Assembly (NCBI RefSeq): GCF_018837975.1
Contig: NZ_JAGSOY010000009.1
Location: 1-64,000 of the forward strand
Direction: 5' to 3'
DNA length: 64,000 nucleotides
Source: Zooshikella harenae
Lineage (GTDB): Bacteria; Pseudomonadota; Gammaproteobacteria; Pseudomonadales; Zooshikellaceae
Shown here piece after piece: positions 44,695-54,207 of the stretch. A model generated the notes under the pieces. That model was not told the origin of the DNA and ran no database searches. It worked only from the letters and a program-made list of their open reading frames with translations. The position numbers and the translations under genes are program-made. Numbering within the stretch: the stretch's first letter is position 1; each line of letters begins with the position of its first letter.

Positions 44695-45957
44695 ATGATG
44701 AGTCATTGGCTAAAGCACACCACAGCTTCGTTATTAGTGTTAATTGCCCAAACCTCTTGGGCTGCAAAAGAAGTTGAAATTTTGCACTGGTGGACCTCCG
44801 CAGGAGAATTTCGTGCTGTCAATGAGCTTAAAAAGGCAATGGCAAATGTTGGTTACCAGTGGGTAGACTCAAGTGTGAGAGGTGGTGGGGGAGAAACAGC
44901 AATGACTGTTTTGAAGTCTCGAGTGTTAGCCGCTAACCCACCATTAGCCGCTCAAATAAAAGGTAAGGAAATTCAAGAATGGGCTAAATTGGGATTCTTA
45001 TCTGATTTATCTTCTGTGAGCCAAGACCAAAACTGGTCTGCACTATTACCGCCTTTTGTTTCTAAGATAATGCAGCATAATGGTAAGTTTGTCGCAGTCC
45101 CTTTTAATATTCACAAGGTTAATTGGATTTGGCTGAATAAGGATGTGTTCCGAAAATATAATCTGCCCATTCCTACCTCCTGGGTCATGCTAAATGAAGT
45201 TGCCACTAAGCTTCAGGCGAAAGGTATTACACCTATTGCTCTAAGTAATCAGGCATGGCAGCAGGCCATCATTTTTGAAATAGTTGCGCTTGGTATCGGC
45301 GGTAGTGAGTTTTACCATAAAGCCTTTGTCGAAAATGATATTGATACGCTTGAAAGTCAGAAAATGATTAAGGTTTTAAAACAATTCAAGCGTTTAAGTG
45401 TTTACTATGATGATGAAGCACAAGGTCGGGACTGGGATGCTGCATCAGAGATGGTTATTGAAGGTCGTGCGGCAATGCAAATAATGGGGGATTGGGTGAA
45501 AGGTGAGTTCTTGGCTGCTGGAAAAGTGGCGGGGGTGGATTTTACCTGTATTCCTGCTCCAGGTACTGAAGATAGCTTTATTTATAATATTGATAGTTTT
45601 GTGATGTTTGATGTGCAAGATCCTGAAAAGCAAAAAGCACAAGCAGCATTAGCAAAAATAATTATGAATCCGGATTTTCAAAAAGCCTTTAATTTACGTA
45701 AAGGCTCAATTCCAGTCCGAAATGATGTTCCATTAGATCAGTTTGATGAGTGTGCCCAACTATCTCATCAGTCATTGGTAGCAGCGGCTAAAACAGAGAA
45801 TTTATTACCAAGTTATACTCAGTATATGGCGACAACATCTGATACGGGGGGTGCTATTTACGAGGTAATAACTGCTTTTTTTAAAGATCCAAGTATGACG
45901 CCTGAGACGGCCGCTCACCGGTTGGTAGCCGTTGTAAAAGCCGCTATGGGAAATTAA
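44695..45957 (+). CDS. gtsA: ABC transporter sugar-binding protein, GtsA-like (glucose/mannose)
   Basis: A 420-residue periplasmic solute-binding protein of the carbohydrate family 1 type, with a signal peptide (about residues 1-23, ending SWAAKE). EILHWWTSAGEFRAVNELKKAM at the start of the mature protein, RGGGGETAMTVLKSRV, FVAVPFNIHKVNWIWLNKDVF and AAMQIMGDWVKGEF resemble Pseudomonas GtsA. It lies 88 bp after gtrS on the same strand. The permease and ATPase genes that normally follow (gtsBCD) and OprB are absent; the next gene is a family 3 binding protein. It may work with a transporter encoded elsewhere or with the sensor kinase. Confidence 0.88.
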   Translation: MMSHWLKHTTASLLVLIAQTSWAAKEVEILHWWTSAGEFRAVNELKKAMANVGYQWVDSSVRGGGGETAMTVLKSRVLAANPPLAAQIKGKEIQEWAKLGFLSDLSSVSQDQNWSALLPPFVSKIMQHNGKFVAVPFNIHKVNWIWLNKDVFRKYNLPIPTSWVMLNEVATKLQAKGITPIALSNQAWQQAIIFEIVALGIGGSEFYHKAFVENDIDTLESQKMIKVLKQFKRLSVYYDDEAQGRDWDAASEMVIEGRAAMQIMGDWVKGEFLAAGKVAGVDFTCIPAPGTEDSFIYNIDSFVMFDVQDPEKQKAQAALAKIIMNPDFQKAFNLRKGSIPVRNDVPLDQFDECAQLSHQSLVAAAKTENLLPSYTQYMATTSDTGGAIYEVITAFFKDPSMTPETAAHRLVAVVKAAMGN

Positions 45958-46088
45958 TTAACACTCAGTCAATATCATTCTACTTCAAACGTGTTAGATA
46001 ACTTATTTAACTGATAGTCAGCTGTGTAAGTATGTATTCTTGACTATAGTTGCTAACAATTGAGTTTACTTTGCTGTGGGTTGTAAGT

Positions 46089-46874
46089 TTGAAGTCTACC
46101 TACCTGATTATTATTTTCATCTTTACTGTTATCGTTTACCAGCCATCTTTTGCTTCTGAGCGACCGCTATTAATCTTTGCAACAGAACCATGGCCACCGT
46201 ATTTTGGGCCTAGTTTATTGCGGCAGGGATATATGGTTGATGTTTTGCAGAGTGTTTTAAACTCAGCAGGATATCAAGTCAGGATTGACTATATTGGTTG
46301 GAAAAGAGCATTAGCCCAAGCCAAAAAAGGGATGTATACAGGAATTATTGGTCTTTATTTTACAGAAGATCGTGAAGCTCACTTCAGGTTTTCCCCTCCA
46401 CTTGCTAAAAGCACTGTTTGTCTTTACCAACGATATAACAAAAGAAATCAATTAATGCTTGATAATTTGTCTCGGTATCGCTTGGGGGTTGTTACAAATG
46501 ATGCGTTAGCAAAAGGTTTTCTTGATAGCAGAGGGCTGGTTGCTACAGTCGATGCAAGCCAAACAGTTATTGTTGATGCTTTGCTCTCAGGTAATTTAGA
46601 TGCATTAATTGCGACTGCTGAAGTATTTGAATATTCATTAAAATCTCACTATGGTCATCAGTATAGGAATATACAAGCTATGTCGCCTGTACTCTCAACA
46701 CATGATTTATTTATTGGGTTTTCTAAAACATGGCCTGATATTGACCATGTTGTATCTAAGTTTGAGGAGCACTATTTAAAACTACAGGAGCAGGGCGTTA
46801 TTAAAGCGATTCAGGTTTTACACAATATAGATAAAAAATATGGCATTAAAGGCGGGGCACTGGAAAGCCATTAG
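46089..46874 (+). CDS. Family 3 periplasmic solute-binding protein
   Basis: A protein of about 261 residues with a hydrophobic signal peptide ending near SFASERP. The mature start LLIFATEPWPPYFGPSLLRQGYMVDVL and the following YIGWKRALAQAKKGMYTGIIGLYFTEDREAHFRFSPPL are typical of family 3 binding proteins. It is a paralogue of the broken gene at 39270-40029. Family members bind amino acids or other small ligands for ABC import, or act as chemoreceptor or kinase ligands. No ABC components are adjacent. The start is uncertain: there is no ATG, and TTG at 46089 gives the best signal peptide, whereas TTG at 46050 gives 274 residues. Confidence 0.8.
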   Translation: MKSTYLIIIFIFTVIVYQPSFASERPLLIFATEPWPPYFGPSLLRQGYMVDVLQSVLNSAGYQVRIDYIGWKRALAQAKKGMYTGIIGLYFTEDREAHFRFSPPLAKSTVCLYQRYNKRNQLMLDNLSRYRLGVVTNDALAKGFLDSRGLVATVDASQTVIVDALLSGNLDALIATAEVFEYSLKSHYGHQYRNIQAMSPVLSTHDLFIGFSKTWPDIDHVVSKFEEHYLKLQEQGVIKAIQVLHNIDKKYGIKGGALESH

Positions 46875-46894
46875 TCTACAGCTTTTTAAAAAGG

Positions 46895-47034
46895 ACAGGG
46901 ACTCAATGGTCCCTGTAAAGTCCACAGGACTGAATAACAGCCTTGCACTTGGGAGAAATGGGATGCTTGGCATCCCAGAAGTAATATGGCGAGCATATTA
47001 CTTCAAAACAAAATCACTATCCCCTTACGGGGAT
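46895..47034. other. Array of hairpins between convergent genes
   Basis: Four perfect stems lie in a row: ACAGGGAC/GTCCCTGT (46895-46916), TGGGATGC/GCATCCCA (46959-46977), GAAGTAATATG/CATATTACTTC (46978-47004) and ATCCCC/GGGGAT (47019-47034). The last, read on the minus strand, is followed by GTGATTTTGTTTTG and may be the pyk terminator. The others have no T tract. A frame at 46840-47094 across this area is not convincing. Confidence 0.6.
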
Positions 47035-47071
47035 AAGTGTCATGCAGTCATTCACAATGTCATGAACAACA

Positions 47072-48514
47072 TTACTCAACACACAATACTTTAAGTGTGT
47101 TAGTTCCACCTTGAGAGTGGGCGCGGTCACCTTTAGTGATGATAATTAAATCACCAGTGCTTACATGACCTGCATTTTTGAGTGCTTGAATTGCATTACG
47201 GTTAACTTCTTTACCTGGGATAGTGTCAGTTTCAAATGGAATTGGCATTACGCCACGGTAAAGGGCAACACGGTTTTGCGTATCTTTATGCCGAGAAAAG
47301 GCAAACACTGGAATAGAAGAGCGAATTCGAGACATTAACAGAGGAGTAGCCCCTGATTCGGTCATACAAATAATCGCTTTTACACCTTGCAGATGGTTAG
47401 CTGTGTACATTGCTGCGAGAGCAATGGACTCATCAATATTCTGGAAGGGCTCATCCAGGCGGTGTTTTGAACGGTGTGCTGCAGGGTGTAACTCAGCACC
47501 TACACAAACACTAGCCATTGCTTCAACAGTTTGCACTGGGTATTTACCAGCAGCTGTTTCAGCGGACAACATTACTGCATCTGTACCATCCAAAACGGCG
47601 TTAGCCACGTCAGAAACTTCAGCACGAGTTGGCATTGGACTATTGATCATTGATTCCATCATTTGAGTCGCAGTGATTACCACGCGATCCAAGCTTCTGG
47701 AGCGATCAATAATGTGCTTTTGCACAGCAACGAGAGTTGCATTGCCAATTTCAACACCTAAGTCACCACGAGCAACCATAACCCCTTCAGAAGCACGAAT
47801 GATTGAGTCAAGTACTTCATCATCAGCAACCGCTTCAGCACGTTCAATTTTGGCTATTAAACCCGCTTTAGAGCCAGCTTCATGCAAAAGTTGACGAGCT
47901 TCATCCATATCTTCTGCTGAACGAGGGAAAGAAACTGCTACATAATCAACACCGATTTGGGCGGCGACTTTGATATCAGCTTTATCTTTGTCCGTGAGGG
48001 CTTTGGCAGATAAACCACCACCTTGGCGGTTGATACCTTTGTTGTTGGAGAGAGGACCACCAATCAGCACTTCTGTGATGACTTCATGTTCAGTAACACC
48101 TGTCACACGAAGTTCAACACGGCCATCATCCAATAACAGAATATCACCTGGGCGGGAGTCTGCGATTAATGCTTCATAGTCGATACCAACACGTTCTTTG
48201 TCTCCAGCATTCTTGTCCAGAGATTTATCCAGAGTAAACGTCTGGCCGACTTCCAGCTCAACTTTGCTTTCTTGGAATCGTGCTATACGAATCTTGGGAC
48301 CTTGAAGGTCCCCAAGAATCGCCACGAAAGCATTTTGACGTTTAGCGGCTTCACGTACCAGTTCCGCGCGCTTCAGGTGATCTTCAGGTTCGCCATGTGA
48401 GAAATTCAGGCGAACCACATTAACGCCAGCTTTGATCATTTTCTCTAATGTTGCTAAGTCATTAGAGGCAGGACCTAAGGTGGCTACGATTTTAGTTCTA
48501 CGAATGCTTCCCAT
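47072..48514 (-). CDS. pyk: Pyruvate kinase (PykA type)
   Basis: A 480-residue glycolytic enzyme converting PEP and ADP to pyruvate and ATP. Motifs: [53 protein letters not shown], the catalytic [37 protein letters not shown], and [48 protein letters not shown]. The C-terminal domain is complete. AGGAG precedes the ATG. It is 17 bp after gap, so gap-pyk form an operon divergent from edd-glk. Confidence 0.97.
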   Translation of the reverse strand: MGSIRRTKIVATLGPASNDLATLEKMIKAGVNVVRLNFSHGEPEDHLKRAELVREAAKRQNAFVAILGDLQGPKIRIARFQESKVELEVGQTFTLDKSLDKNAGDKERVGIDYEALIADSRPGDILLLDDGRVELRVTGVTEHEVITEVLIGGPLSNNKGINRQGGGLSAKALTDKDKADIKVAAQIGVDYVAVSFPRSAEDMDEARQLLHEAGSKAGLIAKIERAEAVADDEVLDSIIRASEGVMVARGDLGVEIGNATLVAVQKHIIDRSRSLDRVVITATQMMESMINSPMPTRAEVSDVANAVLDGTDAVMLSAETAAGKYPVQTVEAMASVCVGAELHPAAHRSKHRLDEPFQNIDESIALAAMYTANHLQGVKAIICMTESGATPLLMSRIRSSIPVFAFSRHKDTQNRVALYRGVMPIPFETDTIPGKEVNRNAIQALKNAGHVSTGDLIIITKGDRAHSQGGTNTLKVLCVE

Positions 48515-48531
48515 GGCTTATGCTCCTACGC

Positions 48532-49536
48532 TTATGCAGGTGCATTAATTAATGCGATGGTGTTATCGAGCATACGGTTTGAGAAGCCCCACTCGTTGTC
48601 GTACCAGGCCATAACTTTAACTAGGTTACCATTAACGCGTGTTTGAGTTGCATCAAACGTAGAAGAAACAGTGCTGTGGTTAAAGTCGATAGAAACCAGT
48701 TTTTCAATGTTGTATGCCAAAACTGGAGATGCATCGGCAGCTTTCTTCATAATTTCGTTGATTTCTTCAACGCTAGTTTCACGCTTAGCAACAAAGTTGA
48801 GGTCTACCAAAGAAACGTTGATTGTTGGTACACGAACAGCCATACCATCCAACTTACCATTCAGCTCAGGTAATACTAGGCCTACTGCAGCGGCTGCACC
48901 AGTCTTAGTTGGGATCATAGACATAGTAGCTGCACGAGCACGATACATATCGCTGTGGTATACGTCAGATAGATTTTGATCGTTAGTATAAGCGTGGATA
49001 GTTGTCATCAAACCGCTGTCAATACCTACTGTATCGTTCAGTGCTTTAGCAACTGGTGCTAAACAGTTAGTAGTACATGAAGCGTTTGAAATGATTTCAT
49101 GAGATTGGCGTAGTACGTTGTCGTTAACACCATATACAACAGTAGCGTCAACGTTAGAGCCTGGTGCAGAAATAATGACTTTTTTAGCGCCTGCAGCAAG
49201 GTGAGCACTGGCTTTTTCACGGCTAGTGAAGATACCTGTACACTCATAAACAACGTCTACATTTAGAGAACCCCAATCAAGCTTAGATGGGTCACGCTCA
49301 GAAGTAATGCGGATTTCGTCACCATTGACAACCATTGTGCTGCCTTCAGTACGAACTTCGCCTTGGAAGCGGCCATGTACGGTGTCATAACGAGTTAAGT
49401 GAGCATTAATTTCAGCATCACCTAAGTCGTTGATAGCAACAACTTGAATACGATCGCGGTAGCCGTTCTCATAAAGAGCACGAAGCACGTTGCGACCAAT
49501 GCGACCGTAACCGTTAATACCAACACGAATGGTCAT
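48532..49536 (-). CDS. gap: Glyceraldehyde-3-phosphate dehydrogenase, type I
   Basis: A 334-residue NAD-dependent enzyme of lower glycolysis. [17 protein letters not shown] binds NAD, the catalytic Cys lies in [18 protein letters not shown], and [37 protein letters not shown] and [14 protein letters not shown] are all present. AGGAGGA precedes the ATG. It is transcribed divergently from edd across a 154-bp region with two HexR-type operators, as in the Pseudomonas hex regulon. It is the first gene of gap-pyk. Confidence 0.97.
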   Translation of the reverse strand: MTIRVGINGYGRIGRNVLRALYENGYRDRIQVVAINDLGDAEINAHLTRYDTVHGRFQGEVRTEGSTMVVNGDEIRITSERDPSKLDWGSLNVDVVYECTGIFTSREKASAHLAAGAKKVIISAPGSNVDATVVYGVNDNVLRQSHEIISNASCTTNCLAPVAKALNDTVGIDSGLMTTIHAYTNDQNLSDVYHSDMYRARAATMSMIPTKTGAAAAVGLVLPELNGKLDGMAVRVPTINVSLVDLNFVAKRETSVEEINEIMKKAADASPVLAYNIEKLVSIDFNHSTVSSTFDATQTRVNGNLVKVMAWYDNEWGFSNRMLDNTIALINAPA

Positions 49537-49690
49537 GGAAGAATCCTCCTACAAAGACTGCTATATTATGTTGGTAATATTACAAATAAAATGGGCTTTC
49601 GACAATAAATACTACTGAGAAATCCGTGATAAGTTATGTAATATTACCATTTGAAAACGTTATCTTACTTTTGACTGATGAGGAAGCGTA
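49537..49690. promoter_or_regulatory. Divergent gap/edd control region with two HexR-type operators
   Basis: Two inverted copies of the same word occur: TTGGTAATATTACAA (49571-49585) near gap and TGTAATATTACCA (49637-49649) near edd. They fit the pseudopalindromic HexR pattern (TGTAAT/ATTACA arms; TTGT-n7/8-ACAA in Pseudomonas). One operator per divergent promoter would allow HexR to repress both transcripts until KDPG accumulates. HexR itself is encoded at 56045-56923. Confidence 0.7.
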
Positions 49691-51517
49691 ATGCACCCTA
49701 CAATCGCAAGCGTTACTCAACGGGTCATTGCCCGAAGTTCTGCAAGCCGTAAAGCCTACATCGAGCGGATGCAGCAAGCTGCAAAGCAAGGTCCTCAGCG
49801 TTCCACACTCTCATGCGGAAACTTAGCTCATGGTTATGCTGCTTGCCAGCCGCAGGATAAACAAATTCTTAAGCTCTCAACACAAGCTGATGTAGCTATA
49901 GTCTCAGCATATAATGATATGCTATCTGCGCATCAGCCGCTGGAAAAATACCCTGCCCTTATTAAAGAAGCCGTTCGAGAGCTTGGGTCCGTTGCACAGT
50001 TCGCGGGTGGTGTACCTGCGATGTGTGACGGTGTTACTCAAGGGCAACCAGGCATGGAGCTTAGCCTCTTCAGTCGAGATGTGATTGCGATGGCAACTGC
50101 GATATCACTCTCTCACAACATGTTTGACGCGACCCTTTGCCTTGGCGTCTGCGATAAAATTGTGCCTGGGCTTTTGATTGGCGCATTAAGCTTTGGTCAT
50201 CTGCCTTGCATCTTTGTGCCAGCAGGACCAATGCCATCAGGGTTACCAAACAAGGAAAAAGCCCGAGTGCGTCAACTTTACGCAGAAGGCAAGGTTGGTC
50301 GTGAAGCGCTGCTTGAAGCGGAATCTAAATCTTACCACTCTTCTGGTACCTGCACATTTTATGGCACAGCAAATAGTAATCAGTTATTGATCGAGATCAT
50401 GGGTTTGCATTTACCTGGCGCATCATTTGTTAACCCTGAGACCTCATTGCGTGATGAGTTGACTCGTGAAGCTGCTCGTCAGGTGACGCGACTCACTGCT
50501 TTGACGGAAAATTACACACCTATGTGGAAGGTCGTTTCAGAAAAGTCGGTTATAAATGCAGTTGTCGCCTTATTAGCAACAGGTGGTTCCACCAATCACA
50601 CCATGCATTTAGTAGCAATTGCTCGAGCGGCAGGTATACAGATTACCTGGGATGATTTTGCTGAGCTATCGACAGTTGTTCCTTTGTTAACGCGAATATA
50701 TCCAAATGGACAGGCAGATATCAACCATTTTCAAGCGGCAGGTGGCATGGCATTTTTAATTCGCACCCTTTTACAATCTGGCCTACTTCATAACGATGTG
50801 GATACAGTCATTGGTAAAGGGTTAGATGCATACACACAAGAGCCTATCTTGCAAAGCAACAAACTTATCTGGCGTTCAGGGCCTGAGGAATCTCATGACC
50901 TTGATGTATTGAGGTCTGCGAGTGAGCCTTTTAGTGCAGAAGGAGGCTTACGGCTACTGAAGGGTAATCTGGGTCGTGGTGTGATCAAAGTATCTGCGGT
51001 TGCTAAAGAGCATCAAGTCGTTGAAGCGCCAGCCATTATTTTTCATAGTCAGGAAGCTATGGCTGAAGCCTTTCAGCGTGGTGAGCTGAACCAGGATTAT
51101 ATCATTGTTGTTCGCTTTCAGGGACCGCAGGCAACAGGAATGCCTGAGCTACACAAATTAACGCCATTTTTAGGTGTATTACAAGACAAAGGTTATAAAG
51201 TAGCACTTGTCACTGATGGTCGTATGTCTGGTGCTTCAGGGAAAGTGCCTGCAGCTATTCATGTATATCCTGAAGCTGCACAAGGAGGGCCGCTAGCTAA
51301 GTTAAAAAATGGTGATATTGTTTGTTTGGATGCAGAGCTGGGTGAGTTAACGGTTAAGGTTTCTACAGAGGAGTGGCAACAGCGCATACCAGTTGTTGCA
51401 GACTTATCTGATTTTCATCATGGAATGGGACGAGAACTATTTGCTCAAATGCGACAGGTGGTGGGTGGTGCAGAATTAGGAGCAACGGTTTTTGATTTTG
51501 CTAATGAAGGTAAATAA
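49691..51517 (+). CDS. edd: 6-phosphogluconate dehydratase (Edd)
   Basis: A 608-residue [4Fe-4S] dehydratase of the IlvD/Edd family that converts 6-phosphogluconate to KDPG, the first committed step of the Entner-Doudoroff pathway. Motifs: [72 protein letters not shown], and [27 protein letters not shown]. The three cluster Cys in MCDG, GVCDK and GTCTFYG are intact. It starts the edd-glk transcript, divergent from gap. Confidence 0.97.
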   Translation: MHPTIASVTQRVIARSSASRKAYIERMQQAAKQGPQRSTLSCGNLAHGYAACQPQDKQILKLSTQADVAIVSAYNDMLSAHQPLEKYPALIKEAVRELGSVAQFAGGVPAMCDGVTQGQPGMELSLFSRDVIAMATAISLSHNMFDATLCLGVCDKIVPGLLIGALSFGHLPCIFVPAGPMPSGLPNKEKARVRQLYAEGKVGREALLEAESKSYHSSGTCTFYGTANSNQLLIEIMGLHLPGASFVNPETSLRDELTREAARQVTRLTALTENYTPMWKVVSEKSVINAVVALLATGGSTNHTMHLVAIARAAGIQITWDDFAELSTVVPLLTRIYPNGQADINHFQAAGGMAFLIRTLLQSGLLHNDVDTVIGKGLDAYTQEPILQSNKLIWRSGPEESHDLDVLRSASEPFSAEGGLRLLKGNLGRGVIKVSAVAKEHQVVEAPAIIFHSQEAMAEAFQRGELNQDYIIVVRFQGPQATGMPELHKLTPFLGVLQDKGYKVALVTDGRMSGASGKVPAAIHVYPEAAQGGPLAKLKNGDIVCLDAELGELTVKVSTEEWQQRIPVVADLSDFHHGMGRELFAQMRQVVGGAELGATVFDFANEGK

Positions 51518-51621
51518 TTTTTATCCTTCACTTTGCGTATAAAATAAAAAGATCTGGCTTTATGTTGTAATTGGTTGAGCATACTGTTGATGAATGAATA
51601 TATAGTAGTGAGGAGGTAGCA

Positions 51622-52587
51622 GTGTCATCTCAAGTTGCATTAGTGGGGGATATTGGCGGGACCAATGCCCGTTTCGCATTGTTTGATTTAACAACGCAAT
51701 CGTTGCAGCAGATTCAAGTTTTAGCTTGTAAAGATTATGACAATATTGACCAAGCGATAACTCATTACTTAGCTCAGCAAAGTGCCTCACCTGATAAAGC
51801 TTGTCTTGCTTTTGCTTGCCCAGTTCATAATGCTCAAGTCCATATGACTAATAATCATTGGCACTTTGATAAGCAGACATTGAAAGCCAGTTTAGGATTA
51901 CAGCAGCTTCGTGTTATTAATGATTTTACTGCACTCGCCCTTGCTTTGCCGGTGCTGCCCTCTGAGGATCTCTGTCAGGTTGGAGAGGGAAAAGTTGTTG
52001 ATGATAAACCTAAGCTGGTGTTGGGACCAGGAACAGGAATGGGGGTTGCTGGCCTGGTGAGAACACAGCAGGGTTGGCTGCCTATTCCTACAGAAGGAGG
52101 GCATGTCGATTTTGCTCCTCGAAATGAGTTAGAGGTTGAAGTTTGGCGGTATTTGCATAGGTGTTTTGAGCATGTTTCTGTTGAGCGAATACTGTCAGGA
52201 AGTGGTTTGGCCAATTTATATCAAGCCCTGGCAGCCGTTTCAGGGCAACAGGCTTCAGTGGTTGATCCATCTCATATCACAACAGCGGGTTGTAAAGGTT
52301 CAGATAAAATAGCCTCTCAAACACTGGATTTGTTTTCTGAGATTTTAGGTTCTGTTGCAGGCAATGCTGCACTTACTATTGGTGCACTGGGTGGTGTTTA
52401 TATTGCTGGAGGGATCATTCCTAGATTTAAAGCGTACTTTGTGCAGAGTGGGTTTAGAAATGCATTTATTGAAAAAGGACGGTTTAGAGAATACCTAAGT
52501 GCAGTCCCTACATACCTTGTACTCGCTGAATATCCTGGTTTATTAGGTGCTACTCAGGGCTTGCTTTCTTCAGAAAGGTTGGGTTAA
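51622..52587 (+). CDS. glk: Glucokinase (Glk)
   Basis: A 321-residue ATP-dependent glucokinase of the E. coli Glk type. VGDIGGTNARFALFDL binds phosphate, VINDFTALALALP contains the catalytic Asp, and GPGTGMGVAGLV, PTEGGHVDFAPRNELE and GGVYIAGGIIPRF complete the family pattern. The GTG start at 51622 has AGGAGGT at ideal spacing. It lies 104 bp after edd and supplies glucose-6-phosphate to Zwf. Confidence 0.95.
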   Translation: MSSQVALVGDIGGTNARFALFDLTTQSLQQIQVLACKDYDNIDQAITHYLAQQSASPDKACLAFACPVHNAQVHMTNNHWHFDKQTLKASLGLQQLRVINDFTALALALPVLPSEDLCQVGEGKVVDDKPKLVLGPGTGMGVAGLVRTQQGWLPIPTEGGHVDFAPRNELEVEVWRYLHRCFEHVSVERILSGSGLANLYQALAAVSGQQASVVDPSHITTAGCKGSDKIASQTLDLFSEILGSVAGNAALTIGALGGVYIAGGIIPRFKAYFVQSGFRNAFIEKGRFREYLSAVPTYLVLAEYPGLLGATQGLLSSERLG

Positions 52588-52646
52588 TCGTGCTGTTTAA
52601 TGGTTTAGTACAGGGTGTACAAAAAGCGCTATTTAAATTTATAAGA

Positions 52647-52674
52647 TAAAAAAAACTCCGCATAAAGCGGAGTT
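52647..52674 (-). terminator. Rho-independent terminator of zwf-pgl-eda
   Basis: On the minus strand AACTCCGC (plus positions 52674-52667) pairs with GCGGAGTT (52661-52654) and is followed by a run of T. It ends the eda-side transcript. On the plus strand the hairpin is followed by AAAATG and is a weaker terminator for glk. Confidence 0.85.
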
Positions 52675-52688
52675 AAAATGCCAAGAGT

Positions 52689-52768
52689 AGTGTTAAACAA
52701 CACTTGTCCTAGAGCAGTTTCCCATTAATGGGAAGGAGACACGTTATTCAGAGGACAGCTGAATAACG
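52689..52768. other. Three additional hairpins between glk and eda
   Basis: AGTGTT/AACACT (52689-52704), the palindrome TTCCCATTAATGGGAA (52719-52734), and CGTTATTCAG/CTGAATAACG (52742-52768, loop AGGACAG) follow each other upstream of the eda terminator. They lie in the 3' untranslated part of both convergent transcripts. Confidence 0.6.
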
Positions 52769-52778
52769 ATGAAAACAA

Positions 52779-53441
52779 TTAACTTTGTTTTAGCGTCTGA
52801 ATACTCAGTTTGCAGAGTTCAGTAATTCGCTGCCAGTCTTTGTTACGAACGGCATCACTTGGAACAACCCATGATCCACCCACACACATAACATTGGGTA
52901 ATGCGAGGTATTTACTCGCATTATCAGCATTAATGCCACCTGTCGGACAAAACTGTACATCATTAAAGGGGCCAGCCAGGGCTTTTAGAGCCGGAATACC
53001 ACCTGCTGCAGCAGCGGGGAAAAATTTAAAACGCTGATATCCTAGTTGCCGTCCTTGCATAAGTTCAGAAGGTGTTGCTATGCCTGGTAGTAAAGGGATT
53101 GTTGAGTCAATGCCAGCCAGTAACAGTTCCTGGGTTAAACCTGGACTAATAGCAAACTGAGCGCCTGCATCAGCTACAGCGTTTAACATAGTTGGATTGG
53201 TTACGGTACCAGCACCAACAATGGCTTCAGGAAGTGCTTTACGAATAACGTTGATAGCATCTAAACCTGTTTGCGTTCTCAGGGTGATTTCCAATATTGA
53301 AATACCACCATCGAGGAGTGCAGTAGCAAGTGGCAGCGCTTCGGAAATGTCATTAATAGTAATCACTGGCATTATGGGCGATTGTTGACAGATCGTATCT
53401 ATCTGCTCGGTCACCTGCGTTGCCAGTGTTAAGTTTGCCAT
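52779..53441 (-). CDS. eda: KDPG aldolase (Eda)
   Basis: A 220-residue class I aldolase cleaving 2-keto-3-deoxy-6-phosphogluconate into pyruvate and glyceraldehyde-3-phosphate. The E-I-T-L-R-T strand, GAGTVTNPTML, FAISPGLTQELL, the Schiff-base Lys in FKFFPAAAAGG, and FCPTGGI are present. The ATG at 53441 has AGGA 6 nt upstream and gives the normal size; an upstream extension to 53516 overlaps pgl and lacks homology. It is 22 bp after pgl in the zwf-pgl-eda operon. Confidence 0.96.
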   Translation of the reverse strand: MANLTLATQVTEQIDTICQQSPIMPVITINDISEALPLATALLDGGISILEITLRTQTGLDAINVIRKALPEAIVGAGTVTNPTMLNAVADAGAQFAISPGLTQELLLAGIDSTIPLLPGIATPSELMQGRQLGYQRFKFFPAAAAGGIPALKALAGPFNDVQFCPTGGINADNASKYLALPNVMCVGGSWVVPSDAVRNKDWQRITELCKLSIQTLKQS

Positions 53442-53463
53442 GTTTGATCCTGAGCGCATGAGC

Positions 53464-54207
53464 TTAAGGACTCCAATAAACAACAAAATTAATGGATGGA
53501 TCTTGTAAAAATGCACGAATAGGCATATCAGCTTGATTTTTAGCTGCTAACGCTTTTTGTAATGTAAGCAGTTTGTCTTCTCCAGCAATATGCAGTATCA
53601 CCTGTTTAGCGCTGGACAGTAGCGGGTATGTCAACGTAATACGTTGATGAGGTGCTGTAGGCGGTTGGCATGACAGACAAAGTTTATCTGTTGCTGGGCT
53701 AAGTCCTTCTTTCAGCGTGGTGGTATTTGGAAAAAGTGAAGCAGTATGACCATCATTACCCATACCTAAAATAACCACATCAAAAGGTTGTGGTAGCTGC
53801 TTCAGTGCTGTTGAGCAAGAATCCAGTCCACTATCGATATCAACTGCCGGTGTTTTTAAGCCGATAAACCTGGCAGCTGAAGCCCTTTTTTGTAGTAGCT
53901 GTGTTTTAACCAGTTGAGTATTACTATCATCATGGTTTTCATCAACCCAACGTTCATCTGCTAAGGTGACATTCACATTGGCCCAGTTTAGATCGTAGGC
54001 AGCAAGTTTCTTAAACAATGGAATGGGGGTGCTGCCACCAGATACAACAAGTGTTGCCTGATTACGAGCGTTTAAGCTCATTTGCAAAGTATCTGAGATG
54101 GTATCAGTCAACGCGATGACCAGCTTTTCACTATCACTGAAGCTAAGCAAGGGATGCTGCAGCTTGGCTGTCACGTCTGTAAGTACTTGTTCAAACGGAG
54201 TCTTCAT
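53464..54207 (-). CDS. pgl: 6-phosphogluconolactonase (Pgl)
   Basis: A 247-residue DevB-type lactonase that hydrolyses 6-phosphogluconolactone. Motifs: [38 protein letters not shown], and [18 protein letters not shown]. The ATG at 54207 follows GGAAAG and overlaps the zwf end by 17 nt; an earlier ATG at 54222 has no ribosome site. The overlap suggests translational coupling. Second gene of zwf-pgl-eda. Confidence 0.95.
   Translation of the reverse strand: MKTPFEQVLTDVTAKLQHPLLSFSDSEKLVIALTDTISDTLQMSLNARNQATLVVSGGSTPIPLFKKLAAYDLNWANVNVTLADERWVDENHDDSNTQLVKTQLLQKRASAARFIGLKTPAVDIDSGLDSCSTALKQLPQPFDVVILGMGNDGHTASLFPNTTTLKEGLSPATDKLCLSCQPPTAPHQRITLTYPLLSSAKQVILHIAGEDKLLTLQKALAAKNQADMPIRAFLQDPSINFVVYWSP

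Noticed and set aside
44695-45957. Complete glucose ABC transporter operon
   Set aside because: Only the binding protein is present; all following genes were checked and none encodes a permease or ATPase.
46840-47094. 84-codon plus-strand frame
   Set aside because: It overlaps the end of the binding-protein gene out of phase and runs through a series of hairpins into the 3' end of pyk; there is no ribosome site and the composition is unlike that of neighbouring proteins.
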